A DNA stretch of 64,000 nt from Campanula takesimana (lineage: Eukaryota > Streptophyta > Magnoliopsida > Asterales > Campanulaceae). The stretch spans positions 62,001-126,000 of the forward strand of contig JAOWBW010001815.1 of assembly GCA_026119855.1 (NCBI GenBank), given 5' to 3'. Positions 9,682 through 21,770 of the stretch are shown piece after piece; the first letter of the stretch is position 1; each line of letters starts with the position of its first letter. The notes beneath the pieces were generated by a model. It ran no database searches. It was not told where the DNA came from and saw only the letters and a list, made by a program, of their open reading frames with translations. The position numbers and the translations under genes were made by a program.

Positions 9682-11161
9682 TGTTGGTAGTGGTGCCCTA
9701 GGCACGTTTAATAAACGTTGTAATTGTTATCATTTATTTCATATCAATAAAGAGATGTTTTGATTATTATTGTTGTTCATGTTTACTTATAATAATCTCC
9801 GTCCCTAGTACTTGTTAAGCACTAGTATAAAGGCTAAATGATCATGTTAGATTTATGGGTACTTGTTTGGAACAAGGTACTGGACATGACCCGCTGTATG
9901 AGATTTATGTCATGGTCTATGTCGCACATATATCTCACATTAGTTATGTCATTTGAATCCTTAGACATGAAGTTATTATAGTCTTTCACTTGATGAACAT
10001 TATGTTTGACATATTCAAACGCTATCTTTAACCGGGTAGTTATAAAGGGTATGATTGGCATAATTGGATTCACGTAGGGAAGAGTAATAAGCTAAATGGA
10101 TTTATCCCTCTTCGGAGAGATGTCAAGCTTGGGCCTCTCGTAGGAATGATGTTGATGAAAATGTTCGGCCGGACTCAAATGGATTGATTAGATCAATGTC
10201 ATTTGGATTATCACCATATTCGGAATCGAGAAAGTATTGAACAAAAACAAGTTGACTTTTTGACCATGACTTGTGTTCAATGACATCATGGACAAAGGGA
10301 TTGTGACATGTTCTAAAGGAATGCGAACTTGTATCTAGTTATACTATTTGGGTAGGTATGACGGTTTGCTAGAACCTAATCATATCTTATGGTTTCATGT
10401 TTGAACCCATTGCCAACTTAGTATAATCCTAGAGGGTCACACACACAATAGAACGAATCTTAAATAAGGATTATATTGGAATTGTGGAAACTATGGGAAT
10501 CTGGACAAGTGTGCGACCGCACAATATGGGTTGGGCAGCTGCACAGCTTGGGTCAAGTAGTACCAGAAACCTTCCAGATAGATGTGCGGCCGCACAAGGG
10601 TTTTGGGCGGCCGCACACCACGTCGGGACTAGTTTCCTAATTTGATTTGGAAAAGAATTTTGGACGGGTTTAGACACAAGTTTCCTATTTGGAATAGGTC
10701 TAACTTGTATATAAATAGCCAAATTCGGGTCAGAACATGTCAATGCTTTAGAGCAAGTTTCCAAAGAGTTTGAGAGAGTTTATTTTGTTCTAAGACATCT
10801 TAGATTGAAGAACAAAATAATACACAAACCAATATTCCATATAGTTCATATCAATTGTGAAAACGTGTTTCACAATTTTGGTCTAGCAACCAAGATAAAG
10901 TATTCTTGATATTCGTTCGTGGTGTGGATACCGCTAGAGGGTGAAGCTTATCATCTTCAAAGTTCGTGCTCTTACTTTTGTGATTAAAGCTTCAAGTTCT
11001 CCACCAAGATCAAAGACCAAATTCAAACTCATCAAGGGTTAGTTTTTCTAGTATTCATATTGTTGTATTTGATTTAATCATATGAATGGATCTATGGGCT
11101 TTGGGTTTCATAAAATTTTGAATGCTATTTTCCGCTGCGCATGTTACTACGAAACCCAACA
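9682..11161 (+). repeat. 5' LTR of Copia-1
   Basis: 1480 bp, starting TGTTGGTAGTGGTGCCCTAG and ending ACGAAACCCAACA. It carries four GC palindrome copies versus three in the 3' LTR, and a TATATAAATA box at 10709-10718. Confidence 0.95.
10509..10718 (+). promoter_or_regulatory. Copia-1 LTR promoter: GCGGCCGC palindromes and TATA
   Basis: Motifs: TGTGCGACCGCACA (10509-10522, one central mismatch), a degenerate GCAGCTGC-type copy near 10536, the perfect TGTGCGGCCGCACA (10583-10596) and GGCGGCCGCAC (about 10606-10616). TATATAAATA follows at 10709. The matching region of the 3' LTR is 17650-17836. Confidence 0.65.
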
Positions 11162-11162
11162 G

Positions 11163-11174
11163 TGGTATCAGAGC
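11163..11174 (+). other. Copia-1 primer binding site (initiator Met tRNA)
   Basis: TGGTATCAGAGC, the standard complement of the plant initiator methionine tRNA 3' end, one base after the 5' LTR. Confidence 0.9.
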
Positions 11175-12857
11175 CCCGTTCATGTTGATTATTTCAATAC
11201 TTAGATCATGTTGTGTGTATATAAATTGTTTATATGCCTAACATGATATGAATATTGGATATATATGTTTATGTGTTATATGATTTTATGTGGTTTATTG
11301 TTTTACAACTTTAATCGCACTATTGAATCGCACTAAAAATTATGTTGGATTCTGAATTGTTTGATTGTTAATTTTTAATTGGATCAAAGTTTTAATAATC
11401 GGGGAAAACAATTTTGAGACAAATTTTCGAACTTTAAAAATTCTGTCTGATGCTACTGTGCGATCGCACAGAAAATATTGGGCGACCGCACATGTTTGGG
11501 CGACCGCACAGATTTTCTTGGGCGGCCGCACAGTTGGTCAGAATCAGAATCAGATTCTGGAATTTTGATGGGGTCTAACCGAATCAGTGACAATACCGGC
11601 CAGACCTGCTGATCTGGAGCGGGTTTTGGGCAGTTGGTTTTGGTGTGGATCTTAGGGTTTTATTTTCCTATTTGTTTTAGTCTTGTGATTCTAAGATTGG
11701 CTCAAGGTTTGGATGGCTAATCTACGTTTATCGAGATTGTGTTTCCCAAATTTGATCGCAATCAAAGTTTCAAAGATAAAACGAAATTTGAATTATGAAG
11801 AGTTCATAATTGCTAAAATTGAGAAACAAAGTTCTTGATTCAATGATTGGAGATCCATGTGGAATTGTGGATGCAATTGGCATACGTTCATCGAGACCAT
11901 CTATTGCTTAGTTTCGGCCACATGGACTACTTTCTTGGTTTCTTGAATTAGTGCGGAATTGTGGATGCCTTATGGCTTAGTTTCGGCCGCACTTCTTGTT
12001 GTCTTGATTTGGAAGATGATAACCAAAGTTCAAAGAGTCTCATCCTCATAATTATAGAGAAATTAATGACACATAAATATTAGGCTTAAATTAATGGAGA
12101 TTAATTTAGTGGCTAAACTTGATGCGTAACATGTTTATATTATGTGCTCATAAATGTGTTGTATGCTATATGTGATGAACCTTCAAAGAAAGTTTTAAGT
12201 TCTTTTTCCCATGCGATGATTAAAACACTTGTTTATACATGGGTGATTTTGATGTGGGTTCGCCTCCGCGAGGTGCATTAATTTTATTCATGTATGAGCA
12301 AGATGAGGTTCATTAATTCAATGTGGGCTTGCCTCCGCAAGGTGCATTAAATTGAATGGTTCCTATACGTTTAAAATGGTTGGACTTAATTAGGCGTCAA
12401 AACAGTTTTGGGCCTAGGCAAAAGATGAGATTAAACATGCTTTTTGAAATTGGATTTCTCAAAGAATTTCATAAAAGAATCTAAGAATCATATGGGATAT
12501 GATTGACATGATTGTCTACCTAATTAATTTAGTTTTGAGCGGTCCGCCTCCGTGGACTCAAAAGTTAAATTAAAGTTGGATCTTAGCCCAATTAAAATTA
12601 TATTATACATTGGATCCGTAGAGAATGGTATGAACTTTATGGATTGGATCCGTAGCCTAAGAATTGTTCTTAGGCAAGAAGATAAGTTGTACATTCTTTA
12701 TGGATTGGATTTTAAAGTTGGATCTTAGCCCAATTAAAATTATATTATATTAAACATGCTTTTTGAAATTGGATTTCTCAAAGAATCTCATAAAAGAATC
12801 TAAACATGCTTTTTAAAATTATATTATACATTTGGAAATTTTGCATATTTGTAGACA
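11175..12857 (+). other. Copia-1 leader with palindrome cluster and rearranged duplications
   Basis: Non-coding leader before gag. At 11456-11531 lie four GC palindromes, the first a perfect 16-bp CTGTGCGATCGCACAG, repeating the LTR motif type. Between about 12430 and 12840 short blocks recur out of order (for example TTGGATCTTAGCCCAATTAA near 12578 and 12719, and AAACATGCTTTTTGAAATTG near 12432 and 12754). This indicates local scrambling, including early gag sequence. Confidence 0.7.
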
Positions 12858-13366
12858 ATGACTGCTAACACTCAATCAATTTCGTTGCGATCAATCCTTG
12901 AGAAGGATAAGCTCCAAGAGAATGGTACGAACTTTATGGATTGGATCCGTAGACTAAGAATTGTTCTTAGGTAAGAAGATAAGTTGTACATTCTCGATGG
13001 GCCACTTCCTACTGAACCAGAACCTACTGCCCCTAGAGCAGAAAGAGACAGTTACAAGAAACATCGTAATGATTCTAGAGATGTAAGTTGTCTCATGCTT
13101 GCTACCATGTGCTCAAAACTCCAACAAAGTTTGGAACATTTGGAAGCCTATGAGATAGGAGTGGAGTTAAGAGCAATGTTTTAAGAGCACGCTAGGCAAG
13201 AGAGGTACAAGACCATTGTTGCATTCACTTTTTGCAAAATGAATGAAGGGAAACAAGTGAGTCCTCACATGCTTAAAATGAAAGGTTATGTAGAGCACCT
13301 TGAGAAACTTGGCTTTTCCAATCCCATTGGAGTTAGCCACGGATCTCATTCTTATTTCATTGCCTA
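12858..13366 (+). pseudogene. Copia-1 gag, N-terminal part, broken
   Basis: Starts at ATG 12858. It contains ENGTNFMDWIRRLRIVL, typical of copia gag (UBN2-type). Two in-frame TAA stops sit where Gln codons fit (about 12970 and 13182). A frameshift near 13310 moves the reading to the frame used by the rest of gag-pol. Full gag would extend through the zinc knuckle in the next entry. Confidence 0.85.
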
Positions 13367-15390
13367 AAAGTTATAATCAGTTTGTGATGAATTATAACAT
13401 GCATGGAATGGATAAGAATCTCTCCGAATTGCATGGGATGCTTAAAACTGCGGAGATGAAGATTGTGGAGAAAGGTTCTCCCGTGCTCTTGGTTTATGAT
13501 GGAAAGAAGGCTAGTGCCAAAGGAAAGGGTAAGAAAGTTGTCAAACCCAAGATAAGCAAGGCAAAAGTTGCCAAGGCTTCTGAGGCAAAACCCGATTCAC
13601 AAAAGGATGCAATCTGTTTCCATTGTCAAGAAATTGGTCATTGGAAACAAAATTGCAAGGCTTTCTTGGAAGAGCAAAAGAAGAAGAAGGGCAGCAAGGC
13701 TGCGTCGACTTCAGGTATCTATATGATAGATATTATCCTTTCTACCACTGATTCTTGGGTATTGGATACCGGATGTGGTTCTCACATTTGTTTAAATGTG
13801 CAGGGACTAAAGAATAGGAGACTACTTAAAGAGGGTGAAGTAGACCTACGCGTGGGGAATGGAGCAAGAGTTGCTGCATTAGCCGTAGGGACTTATGAAG
13901 TCACTTTACCTTCCGGATTAATCCTTGTTTTGAACAATTGTTATTATGTTCCGGATTTAAGTAGAAATATTATTTCAATTTCTTGTTTGGATAATGAAGG
14001 TTTTAAGTTTCTTATTGAGAATAAGAAATTTTCTATTTATTTAAATGATGTGCTTTATGGTATTGCTAATTCATTTAATGGACTTTATGTCTTGAATGTC
14101 AAGAATGAAAATAATGACAATGTCTATCATATAAATAAGAAATCTAAACCTAATGATGTAAATCATACTTATTTGTGGCATTGCCGTCTTGGTCATATAA
14201 ATGAGAAGCGTATCTCAAAACTCCATGGGGACGGACTTTTGGGTTCATGTGACTTTGAGTCATATGATACTTGTGAGTCGTGTCTTCTTGGAAAAATGAC
14301 TAAGACACCTTTTACCAAGTTAGGTGAAAGGGCAAGCGACTTATTGGGGTTGATACATTCCGATGTATGCGGACCATTAAGTAGCAATGCTAGGGGAGGA
14401 TTTCAATACTTCATAATATTCACTGATGATTATAGTAGATTTGGGTATGTTTACCTAATGAAACATAAAAGTGACGCATTTGAGATATTTAGAATATTCC
14501 AAAATGAAGTAGAAAAACAACTTGGTAAAAGTATTAAGGCACTTCGATCAGATCGAGGTGGAGAATACTTAAGTCATGAATTTGATGATCATGTAAAGAA
14601 TTGTGGAATAGTTTCACAATTGACTCCACCCAGAACACCACAATGGAATGGTGTGTCCGAGAGGAGAAATCGGACTTTGTTAGACATGGTTCGATCAATG
14701 ATGAGTCAAGTTGACCTTCCAATATCCTTTTGGGGTTACGCTCTAGAAACCGCTGCATTCACACTAAATCGTGTTCCAACTAAATCGGTTCAAAAGACTC
14801 CATATGAGATGTGGAGCGGAAAGAAAACTTGTTTATCTTTCATGAAGATTTGGGGTTGCGAAGCCTTTGTCAAAAGACTTGTCTCTGACAAGCTTGGACA
14901 CAAATCCGACAAATGTATTTTCGTGGGATATCCAAAGGAAACTAGAGGATATTACTTTTACAACCGTGAGGACAACAAAGTTTTTGTTGCCCGAACTGGT
15001 GTCTTTCTAGAGAAAGAGTTTCTCTCCAAAGAAATCTGTGGGAGTAAAATAAATCTTGAAGCGATTCGAGACCCAGAAAATAACATTGAACCAATAGTGG
15101 AACAAGAACAAGAACCACAAGGAGTTGTGGAACCTGTTCAAAATACACAAGAAACTCGCAGATCTAGTAGGTTACGATCCGAGCCCGAGAGATATGGATT
15201 TCTCGTAACGGATAGTAATGAGGTGGAAATCATTGAGAATGATGAACCGACAACCTATCAAGAGGCGATGTCTTCTCCTGATTCGGACAAGTGGCTTGGA
15301 GCCATGGAATCCGAATTGCAATCCATGCAAGACAATCAAGTTTGGAATTTGATTGATGCGCCCGAAGGTGTAAAAACCTTAGGATGCTAA
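13300..15390 (+). pseudogene. Copia-1 gag C-terminus, protease and integrase
   Basis: About 696 residues. Gag knuckle CFHCQEIGHWKQNC (C-x2-C-x4-H-x4-C); aspartic protease motif WVLDTGCGSH; integrase HHCC region around LWHCRLGHINEKRI and CESCLLGK; integrase core with HSDVCGPL, RSDRGGEYL and NGVSERRNRT supplying the D, D and E residues. The frame ends at a TAA (15388-15390) at the start of RT, where family members continue with GC-K-WVFK. It is therefore a nonsense mutation rather than a natural end. Confidence 0.9.
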
Positions 15391-16798
15391 TGGGTCTTCA
15401 AGAAGAAGACTGACATGGATGGGAAGGTGCATACTTACAAAGCTAGGCTTTTAGCGAAAGGTTATAGGCAAGTTCATGGTATTGACTATGATGAGACCTT
15501 TTCGCCCGTAGCAATGATCAAGTCTATAAGAATTTTGCTTGCCATTGCCGCATATCATGACTATGAAATATGGCAAATGGGATGTCAAAACCGCTTTCCT
15601 AAATGGAAAACTAACAGAGGATGTGTATATGACACAACCAGAAGGTTTTGAACAAGATTCTAAGGTATGCAAATTGCAAAGATCCATCTATGGATTGAAG
15701 CAAGCTTCAAGGAGTTGGAATCTCCGTTTTGATGAATCGGTCAAAGAGTTTGTATTCATAAAAAATGAAGATGAACCTTGTGTATACAAGAAGATTAGTA
15801 GGAGCATAGTTCTGTTCCTTATTTTATACGTGAAAGATATTCCTACACTTCATTCCGTGAAGACTTGGTTAGGAAAATGCTTCGCAATGAAAGATATGGG
15901 TGAAGCCGCATATATACTTGGCATTAAGATCTATAGAGATAGATCAAGGAGGCTACTTGGTTTAAGCCAAAGTACATACATTGACAAGGTCATTAGAAGA
16001 TTCCATATGGAAAATTCTAAAAGAGGAACCTTACCAGTGTTACATGGAGTTTCTCTAAGCAAGACTCAATGTCCTAAGACAAAAGATGAGCGTGAGAAAA
16101 TGAATGATGTTCCATATGCTTCGGCAATTGGGTCCATCATGTATGCCATGATTTGTACTAGGCCGGATGTATCTTATGCTTTAAGCATGACAAGTAGGTA
16201 CCAATCCGACCCCGGTGAAAATCACTGGATGGCTGTAAAAGCGATTCTTAAGTACTTGAGAAGAACTAAAGATTCGTTTTTGGTCTATGGAGGAATGGAA
16301 GATGATCTCGTGGTAAATGCTTACACGGATGCAAGCTTCCAAACCGACAAAGATGATAGTCGATCGCAATCGGGTTTTGTGTTTATGTTAAATGGTGGAG
16401 CTGTAAGCTGGAAGAGTTCCAAGCAGAGTACAACCACTGATTCTACAACAGAAGCTGAGTATATTGCTGCATCAGATGCTGCAAAGGAAGCTGTTTGGAT
16501 TAAGAAGTTCATTACTGAACTTGAAGTGGTTCCTAGTATTGTAAATCCAATAGACCTTTATTGCGAAAATAATGGTGCTATTGCTCAAGCAAAGGAACCA
16601 AGAGCACATCAGAAATCCAAACACATACTTAGGCTTTTTCATATCATTCGAGAAATCGTTGATAGGGGAGACGTAAATATATGCAGAGTACCTACTGATG
16701 ACAATGTTGCGGACCCGCTAACAAAGGGACTTCCACAAGCTAAACATGAAGGTCATGTTAGGTCCATGGGTATTAGATGCATGGGAGATTGGGCCTAG
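15391..16798 (+). pseudogene. Copia-1 reverse transcriptase and RNase H, broken
   Basis: RT begins KTDMDGKVHTYKARLLAKGY. An extra base near 15575 shifts the frame. The active site reads LILYVKDIPTL: compared with the usual YVDD plus spacer before the IPTL segment, about eight codons including both catalytic Asp are missing, so RT cannot work. RNase H follows (NAYTDASFQ; TTEAEYIAASDAAKEAVWIKK; YCENNGAI) and ends at 16798, just before the polypurine tract. Confidence 0.9.
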
Positions 16799-16799
16799 G

Positions 16800-16812
16800 G
16801 CAAGTGGGAGAT
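16800..16812 (+). other. Copia-1 polypurine tract
   Basis: GGCAAGTGGGAGA-type purine run directly upstream of the 3' LTR start at 16813. Confidence 0.85.
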
Positions 16813-18280
16813 TGTTGGTAGTGGTGCCCTAGGCATGTTTAATAAACGTTGTAATTGTTATCATTTATTTCATATCAATAAAGAGATGTTTTGATTATTA
16901 TTGTTGTTCATGTTTACTTATAATAATCTCCGTCCCTAGTACTTGTTAAGAACTAGTATAAAGGCTAAATGATCATGGGATGATCATGTTAGATTTATGG
17001 GTACTTGTTTGGAACAAGGTACTGGACATGACCCGCTGTATGAGATTTATGTCATGGGCTATGTCGTACATATATCTCATATTAGTTATGTCATTTGAAT
17101 CCTTAGACATGAAGTTATTATAGTCTTCCACTTGATGAACATTATGTTTGACATATTCAAACGCTACCTTTAACCGGGTAGTTATAAAGGGTATGATTGG
17201 CATAATTGGATTCACGTAGGGAAGAGTAATAAGATAAATGGATTTATCCCTCTTCGGAGAGATGTCAAGCTTGGGCCTCTCGTAGGAATGATGTTGATGA
17301 AAATATTCGGCCGGACTCAAATGGATTGATTAGATCAATGTCATTTGGATTATCAACATATTAGGAATCGAGAAAGTATTGAACAAAAACAAGTTGACTT
17401 GTTGACCATGACTTGTGTTCAATGACATCGTGGACAAAGGGATTGTGACATGTTCTAAAGGAATGCGAACTTGTATCTAGTTATACTATTTGGGTAGGTA
17501 TGACGGTTTGCTAGAACCTAATCATATCTTATGGTTTCATGTTTGAACCCATTGCCAACTTAGTATAATCCTAGAGGGTCACACACAATAGAACAAATCT
17601 TAAATAAGGATTATATTGGAATTGTGGAAACTATGGGAATCTGGACAAGTGTGCGACCGCACAATATGGGTTGGGCGGCCGCACAGCTTGGGTCAAGTAG
17701 TACCAGAAACCTTCCATATAGATGTGCGGCCGCACACCACGTCGGGTCTGGTTTCCTAATTTGATTTGGAAAAGAATTTTGGACAGGTTTAGACACAAGT
17801 TTCCTATTTGGAATAGGTCTAACTTGTATATAAATAGCCAAATTCGGGCCAGAACATGTCAATGCTTTAGAGCAAGTTTCCAAAGAGTTTGAGAGAGTTT
17901 ATTTTGTTCTAAGACATCTTAGATTGAAGAACAAAATAATACACAAACCAATATTCCATATAGTTCATATCAATTGTGAAAACGTGTTTCACAATTTTGG
18001 TCTAGCAACCAAGATCAAGTGTTCTTGATATTCGTTTGTGGTGTGGATACCGCTAGAGGGTGAAGCTTATCATCTTCAAAGTTCGTGCTCTTACTTTTGT
18101 GATTAAAGCTTCAAGTTCTCCACCAAGATCAAAGACCAAATTCAAAGTCATCAAGGGTTAGTTTTTCTAGTATTCATATTGTTGTATTTGATTTAATCAT
18201 ATGAATGGATCTATGGGCTTTGGGTTTCATAAAATTTTGAATGCTATTTTCCGCTGCGCATGTTACTACGAAACCCAACA
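16813..18280 (+). repeat. 3' LTR of Copia-1
   Basis: 1468 bp and close to identical to the 5' LTR, apart from scattered substitutions, a duplicated GATCATGG-type stretch near 16970-16985 and the loss of one palindrome copy (perfect copy at 17723-17736). Confidence 0.95.
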
Positions 18281-18285
18281 ATTTA

Positions 18286-18493
18286 TGACATTGGTTGGGA
18301 AGGGGCTTTGAATGTGTAGGACCACAAAGCTAACTTTCAACAAGAAATCATTAATTTTGGGCAGGGCAAAAGTAGCCGTACGGATAGGGGATGAAACACT
18401 CCTTTTTCATTCAATTTCAATCCAGGCCTGGTCATCTTCTTAAATGCCACAGTCTGAAGTTCATCATCTTCATTTCGGAATCTTTCTCTTCCA
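18286..18493 (+). promoter_or_regulatory. Element B sequence upstream of its antisense gene, with a CCGTACGG motif
   Basis: Contains TAGCCGTACGGATA (18373-18386), one change from the perfect palindrome TAGCCGTACGGCTA of LTR B, about 110 bp before the cargo ATG at 18494. No clear TATA box lies between them. Confidence 0.45.
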
Positions 18494-19911
18494 TGGAGCC
18501 TTTTTTCATGGAAAAACCACCAAAATTGTCCAAAATTCATCAAGAATGCTTTGAGGGCAACCTTAGGCTTTGGATGCGGTACCATATAAGGAGTCACAAG
18601 GGAGTTTTCTGGTCCAAATTCGGTCTCCAATCCCTGTGGTCTCTCAAAGAGTTCATCCCAGATCTTGAGCTATTAAGAGCCGCTTTTGGGATGTCAGGAG
18701 ACATGTATATTGCTTCTCCTACAACGAAATCACTCCAAACTATGAGGATTTCAAGGCTTTAGTGGGTGGCGTGGACACGGGGGTCATTGCTTTCCCCTCG
18801 GTTGATGACACCATATGTGTCGAAAGGCTGGTCTCTCTCCTCGACATTCCTTTGGAAGAGGCCCAATGTATGGTCCTTAATCAAACTTTCATTGACATTT
18901 CGGATCTCCCTGAGAAGTTCATGGATCGCATGGATGAGGCTTCTTGGAATGCTTTTGGTTTGTGCATTCTTTCCTTTTTCTACATGGTTGGCTCCAAAGG
19001 TACTTGTCATAGGGTTTTACTGAGTGTCCTTGAGGAGTGCCGTGCGGGGAGGGATATTTTCCCCTTGATCTTGGGCGAAACCCTTCATGGCATGGACCGT
19101 ATGGCTTTGGGAGACGGCTTCATGCGTAGCGGTAGCCCCGCCTTACTCACTTTGTGGTTGAGGGAGAGGTTGATGGCCATTCCTGAGGCTCCCATCTCTC
19201 ACAGACCGTGGTCTTATTCCTTGAGAGGCATCCTCTTGGATTTCATTCAGAGTGACTGGGAGGCCTACATGGCTTGTCTCACGACTACCGAGATCCGTTG
19301 GTCAGTCCCACATTGGCGTATCAGCTCAGTGCGGGAGTATCAGGATAATTCCCCTTTTGTTCGGGTGCCGGGACTCTTGGGATCGTCTTACTACATCCCT
19401 TTTTGGTCCGTCGTCAGTTTGGATTAATGCAGACTCCACTGTTGGAGTGGTCTGGTGTTAACCCGGAGCATTTGAGGCTTCCGCCCTTGTCTATATGGGA
19501 TTCTTCCACTATTTTACTTCTTTCCCGATTGTGGACTTGTTCCCTCTTTCCGGCTTGGATACTTCTTGGGCGTGTAGCCAACATGGTTCTAACCACGGTC
19601 TACTTGGACTGGTATGAACAGACTATGGGATAGAATCAGAGGCTCATTGAAGAGAGGCGTGAGGCTATTCTTGGTGGGACTCATGACCCTAGCAGGGTTT
19701 TGAGGGAGACCGAGGCCGTGGCAAGTGGCCATAATATTACTGGAGACATTATCGAGGACTATCAAGTCTTGGCTGATAGGAGAATGGTTGCGATGCCTAG
19801 GGAAGGGGCACGAATGGAAGATCTTCGAGCTCGAGCCATTTCCAATGCGGCTTTGAGGGCAACCGGGCTGGTTGAGGATGTCGGGAGGATACCCAATCAT
19901 GGAAGGGGGTA
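18494..19911 (+). pseudogene. Antisense cargo gene B1: plant retroelement-associated protein, broken
   Basis: Plus strand, antisense to element B, in the same place as gene A1 in element A. From ATG 18494 the reading is LWSLKEFIPDLELLRAAF, then continues in a second frame (about 18690-19427: ITPNYEDFKALVGGVDTG and a long helical region) and a third (from about 19405: QTPLLEWSGVNPEHLR to 19911). Frameshifts lie near 18690 and 19410, with a TAG near 19631. The product would be about 470 residues. It resembles the PMD-like/DUF7745-type proteins of plant retroelements in layout, but I see no clear similarity to gene A1. Family assignment is tentative; function unknown. Confidence 0.6.
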
Positions 19912-20206
19912 GGTTGACATCTTTGAGGTGAAGAAAAAGAAGACTCGACGAAGTCAGAAGAAGAAGTGGAGGGACGAGGAACAGTGACAGTCCCACATTT
20001 CCATGTATCGACCCATTGCCATTGCAGACACATTAGTTCATTTTAGGTGTCTTAATTGTCTTAAGCATGTTAGTTGAGTCGAGAGTAGACCGTGCTTAAA
20101 CTCATCAAAGAAGTTTTTTAACTGTAATGAAAATGGTTACTTATGAAGCCAATTTGCGTTCACATGGAGTTTTTGCTCAAAACCAAATTTGATTTTTATT
20201 CATTTT
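19912..20206. other. Non-coding spacer 3' of gene B1
   Basis: About 300 bp with a Lys-rich coding remnant up to about 19987, then AT-rich sequence with no further gene. It leads into the conserved hairpin module. Confidence 0.4.
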
Positions 20207-20387
20207 TTAGACCGGACCAATAATTGGCTGCCTACGTTCCCCTTTTACAAATGAGACTAAGGGGCTCAGGTCATCGTAGTTCACTTTTTACAAATTTTGG
20301 GTGAGACCCTGTTTTTTTCTCTAGACCGCCCAAATGGGTTTTCAATCTAGGTAGGTATATTCTTTTAGCACCTACAGTTTTTTTTTT
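20207..20387 (-). other. Post-pol non-coding module of B: A-tract, CTAG hairpin, CTACG hairpin
   Basis: In sense (minus) order: a short A-tract (about 20390-20381), a hairpin closed by CTAGA/TCTAG (20350-20321) with inner CCC/GGG, then a hairpin closed by CTACG/CGTAG (20279-20232) with a 6-bp inner stem CCCCTT/AAGGGG (20239-20264). A GGTCCGGTCT motif follows. Same order as in element A. Confidence 0.65.
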
Positions 20388-21770
20388 TTAAACAAAGTAA
20401 CGACGGAGCTTGTCACCGTTGACCGGGTGCATGAAGGGGTTGCCATCCAAGTCCGCAAGCCTCATTGCACCTCCTGAGAAGATCTCCTGTACCACGAAGG
20501 GACCGATCCACACGGGCTCCCATTTTCCATCAGGGTTAGACCTCCCGGGGGGTTTTTCCTTAAGGACCAAATCTCCTACCCAAATTTCTCGGGGCTTCAC
20601 CTTTCAATCAAAAGCTCGCGCCATTCTCCCTTGGTAGGTGCGGGTGTGCTCCATTGCCTTCAGACGACGTTCGTCCAGCAAGGCCAATTCATCATGCCGG
20701 CTCCGAAGCCAATCAACCTCATGGATTTTGTTCTCCAACAAAATTCTCAATGACGGTACCTCCAGCTCAGCCAGGAGCACGGCCTCCATTCCATAAGTCA
20801 AAGCAAAAGGGGTTTCCCCAGTGGCGGTTCTAACCGAGGTCCAGTAGCCCCACAATGCTAGATGTAGCTTTTCGGGCCAATCTCTTCCCCGTGTTGCCAT
20901 TTTCTTAATAATCCTTTCGAGCGTTTTGTTGGCGGCCTCTACTGCACCATTGGTCTAGGGCCTATATGGGGAGGATTTGTGGCGAGTGACTCGGAACTCT
21001 CCCAGTAATTGGTCACATTCCCCTTCGAAGTGCGAGCCATTGTTGGTGACGACCTCGTTCGGGACCCCGTACCGACACATGATGTTTTACTTTATGAACC
21101 CCGCAACCTTCTTAGAAGTGAGGACCTTGTAGGATTTAGCCTCTGCCCACTTTGTGAAGTAATCCATGGCTACCAAAACAAACTCGTGGCCATTGCTCCC
21201 GGGCGGGGAAATTTTCCCAATGATGTCAATGCCCCATGTTGAAAAAGGCCATGGTGTGGTCATACAGTAGAGATGGTAAGGTGGTAGGTGGTTGAGGTTA
21301 GAGAACCGCTGACACTTGTCACACCTTTTCACAAATTGTATGCAATCGGTCTCCTTTTAGATCCAAAAGTAGCCCATCCGTAAGATGACTTGCATTAATG
21401 CCCTTACATTCATATGAGGACCACACACTCCGCCATGAACTTCTTGCATGAGCTCTTTTGCCTTTTCCATGCTTATACACCTAAGGAGAAGGCCCTGATG
21501 GCGCTTTTTATACAAGATGTCCCCCAAGATGACATAGTGGGATGCTAGCCGTTTGAGTGCCGCCATGCTTTTAGTTTTTACCCCATCCACATATTCTCCC
21601 TTTTTATTCATGAAGGAAGTTTCTCCTTCCTTGAGGAATCGGTAAATCTGGTTGTACCATGGCTCCTCCACCTTTTCTGGGGTGACCTCAATCTCATAAC
21701 AGTACGCCGGATTTTCTTTCCTCCCAGCTCGGAAAGGTTTTATTGACTTTCCCTCGGGGATTTCTACCAA
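20388..21770 (-). pseudogene. Element B integrase
   Basis: Minus strand, one continuous frame interrupted only by stops (21357, 21087, 20955, 20604 and the terminal one at 20388). The N-terminal region has the VHGGVCGPHMN and CDKCQRFSN pieces of the HHCC finger. The core has WGIDIIGKI, and the NGAVEAANK-like E region is broken by a TAG. The C-terminus has IWVGDLVLKEKPPG and PVWIGPFVV. No frameshift is needed to read from end to end. Most stops can be explained by one C-to-T change (CAA, CAG or CGA to stop). Confidence 0.85.

Larger units (their letters stand above)
9682..18280 (+). mobile_element. Copia-1: complete but defective Ty1/copia retrotransposon
   Basis: 8599 bp with LTRs 9682-11161 and 16813-18280 (TGTTGG...CCAACA), TSD ATTTA on both sides (9677-9681 and 18281-18285), PBS and polypurine tract. 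Gag, protease, integrase, RT and RNase H occur in copia order on the plus strand. Stops, two frameshifts and an RT active-site deletion inactivate it. It is inserted in the 3' non-coding part of element B. Confidence 0.95.

Noticed and set aside
11163..11174. Possible tRNA gene because of the match to initiator Met tRNA
   Set aside because: Only the 12-nt complement of the tRNA 3' end is present, right after an LTR. It is a primer binding site; the same holds at 31758-31769.
18391..18493. Start of antisense gene B1 at the first ATG (18391)
   Set aside because: The first 34 codons are low-complexity and unlike protein-coding sequence. The ATG at 18494 starts the plausible protein.
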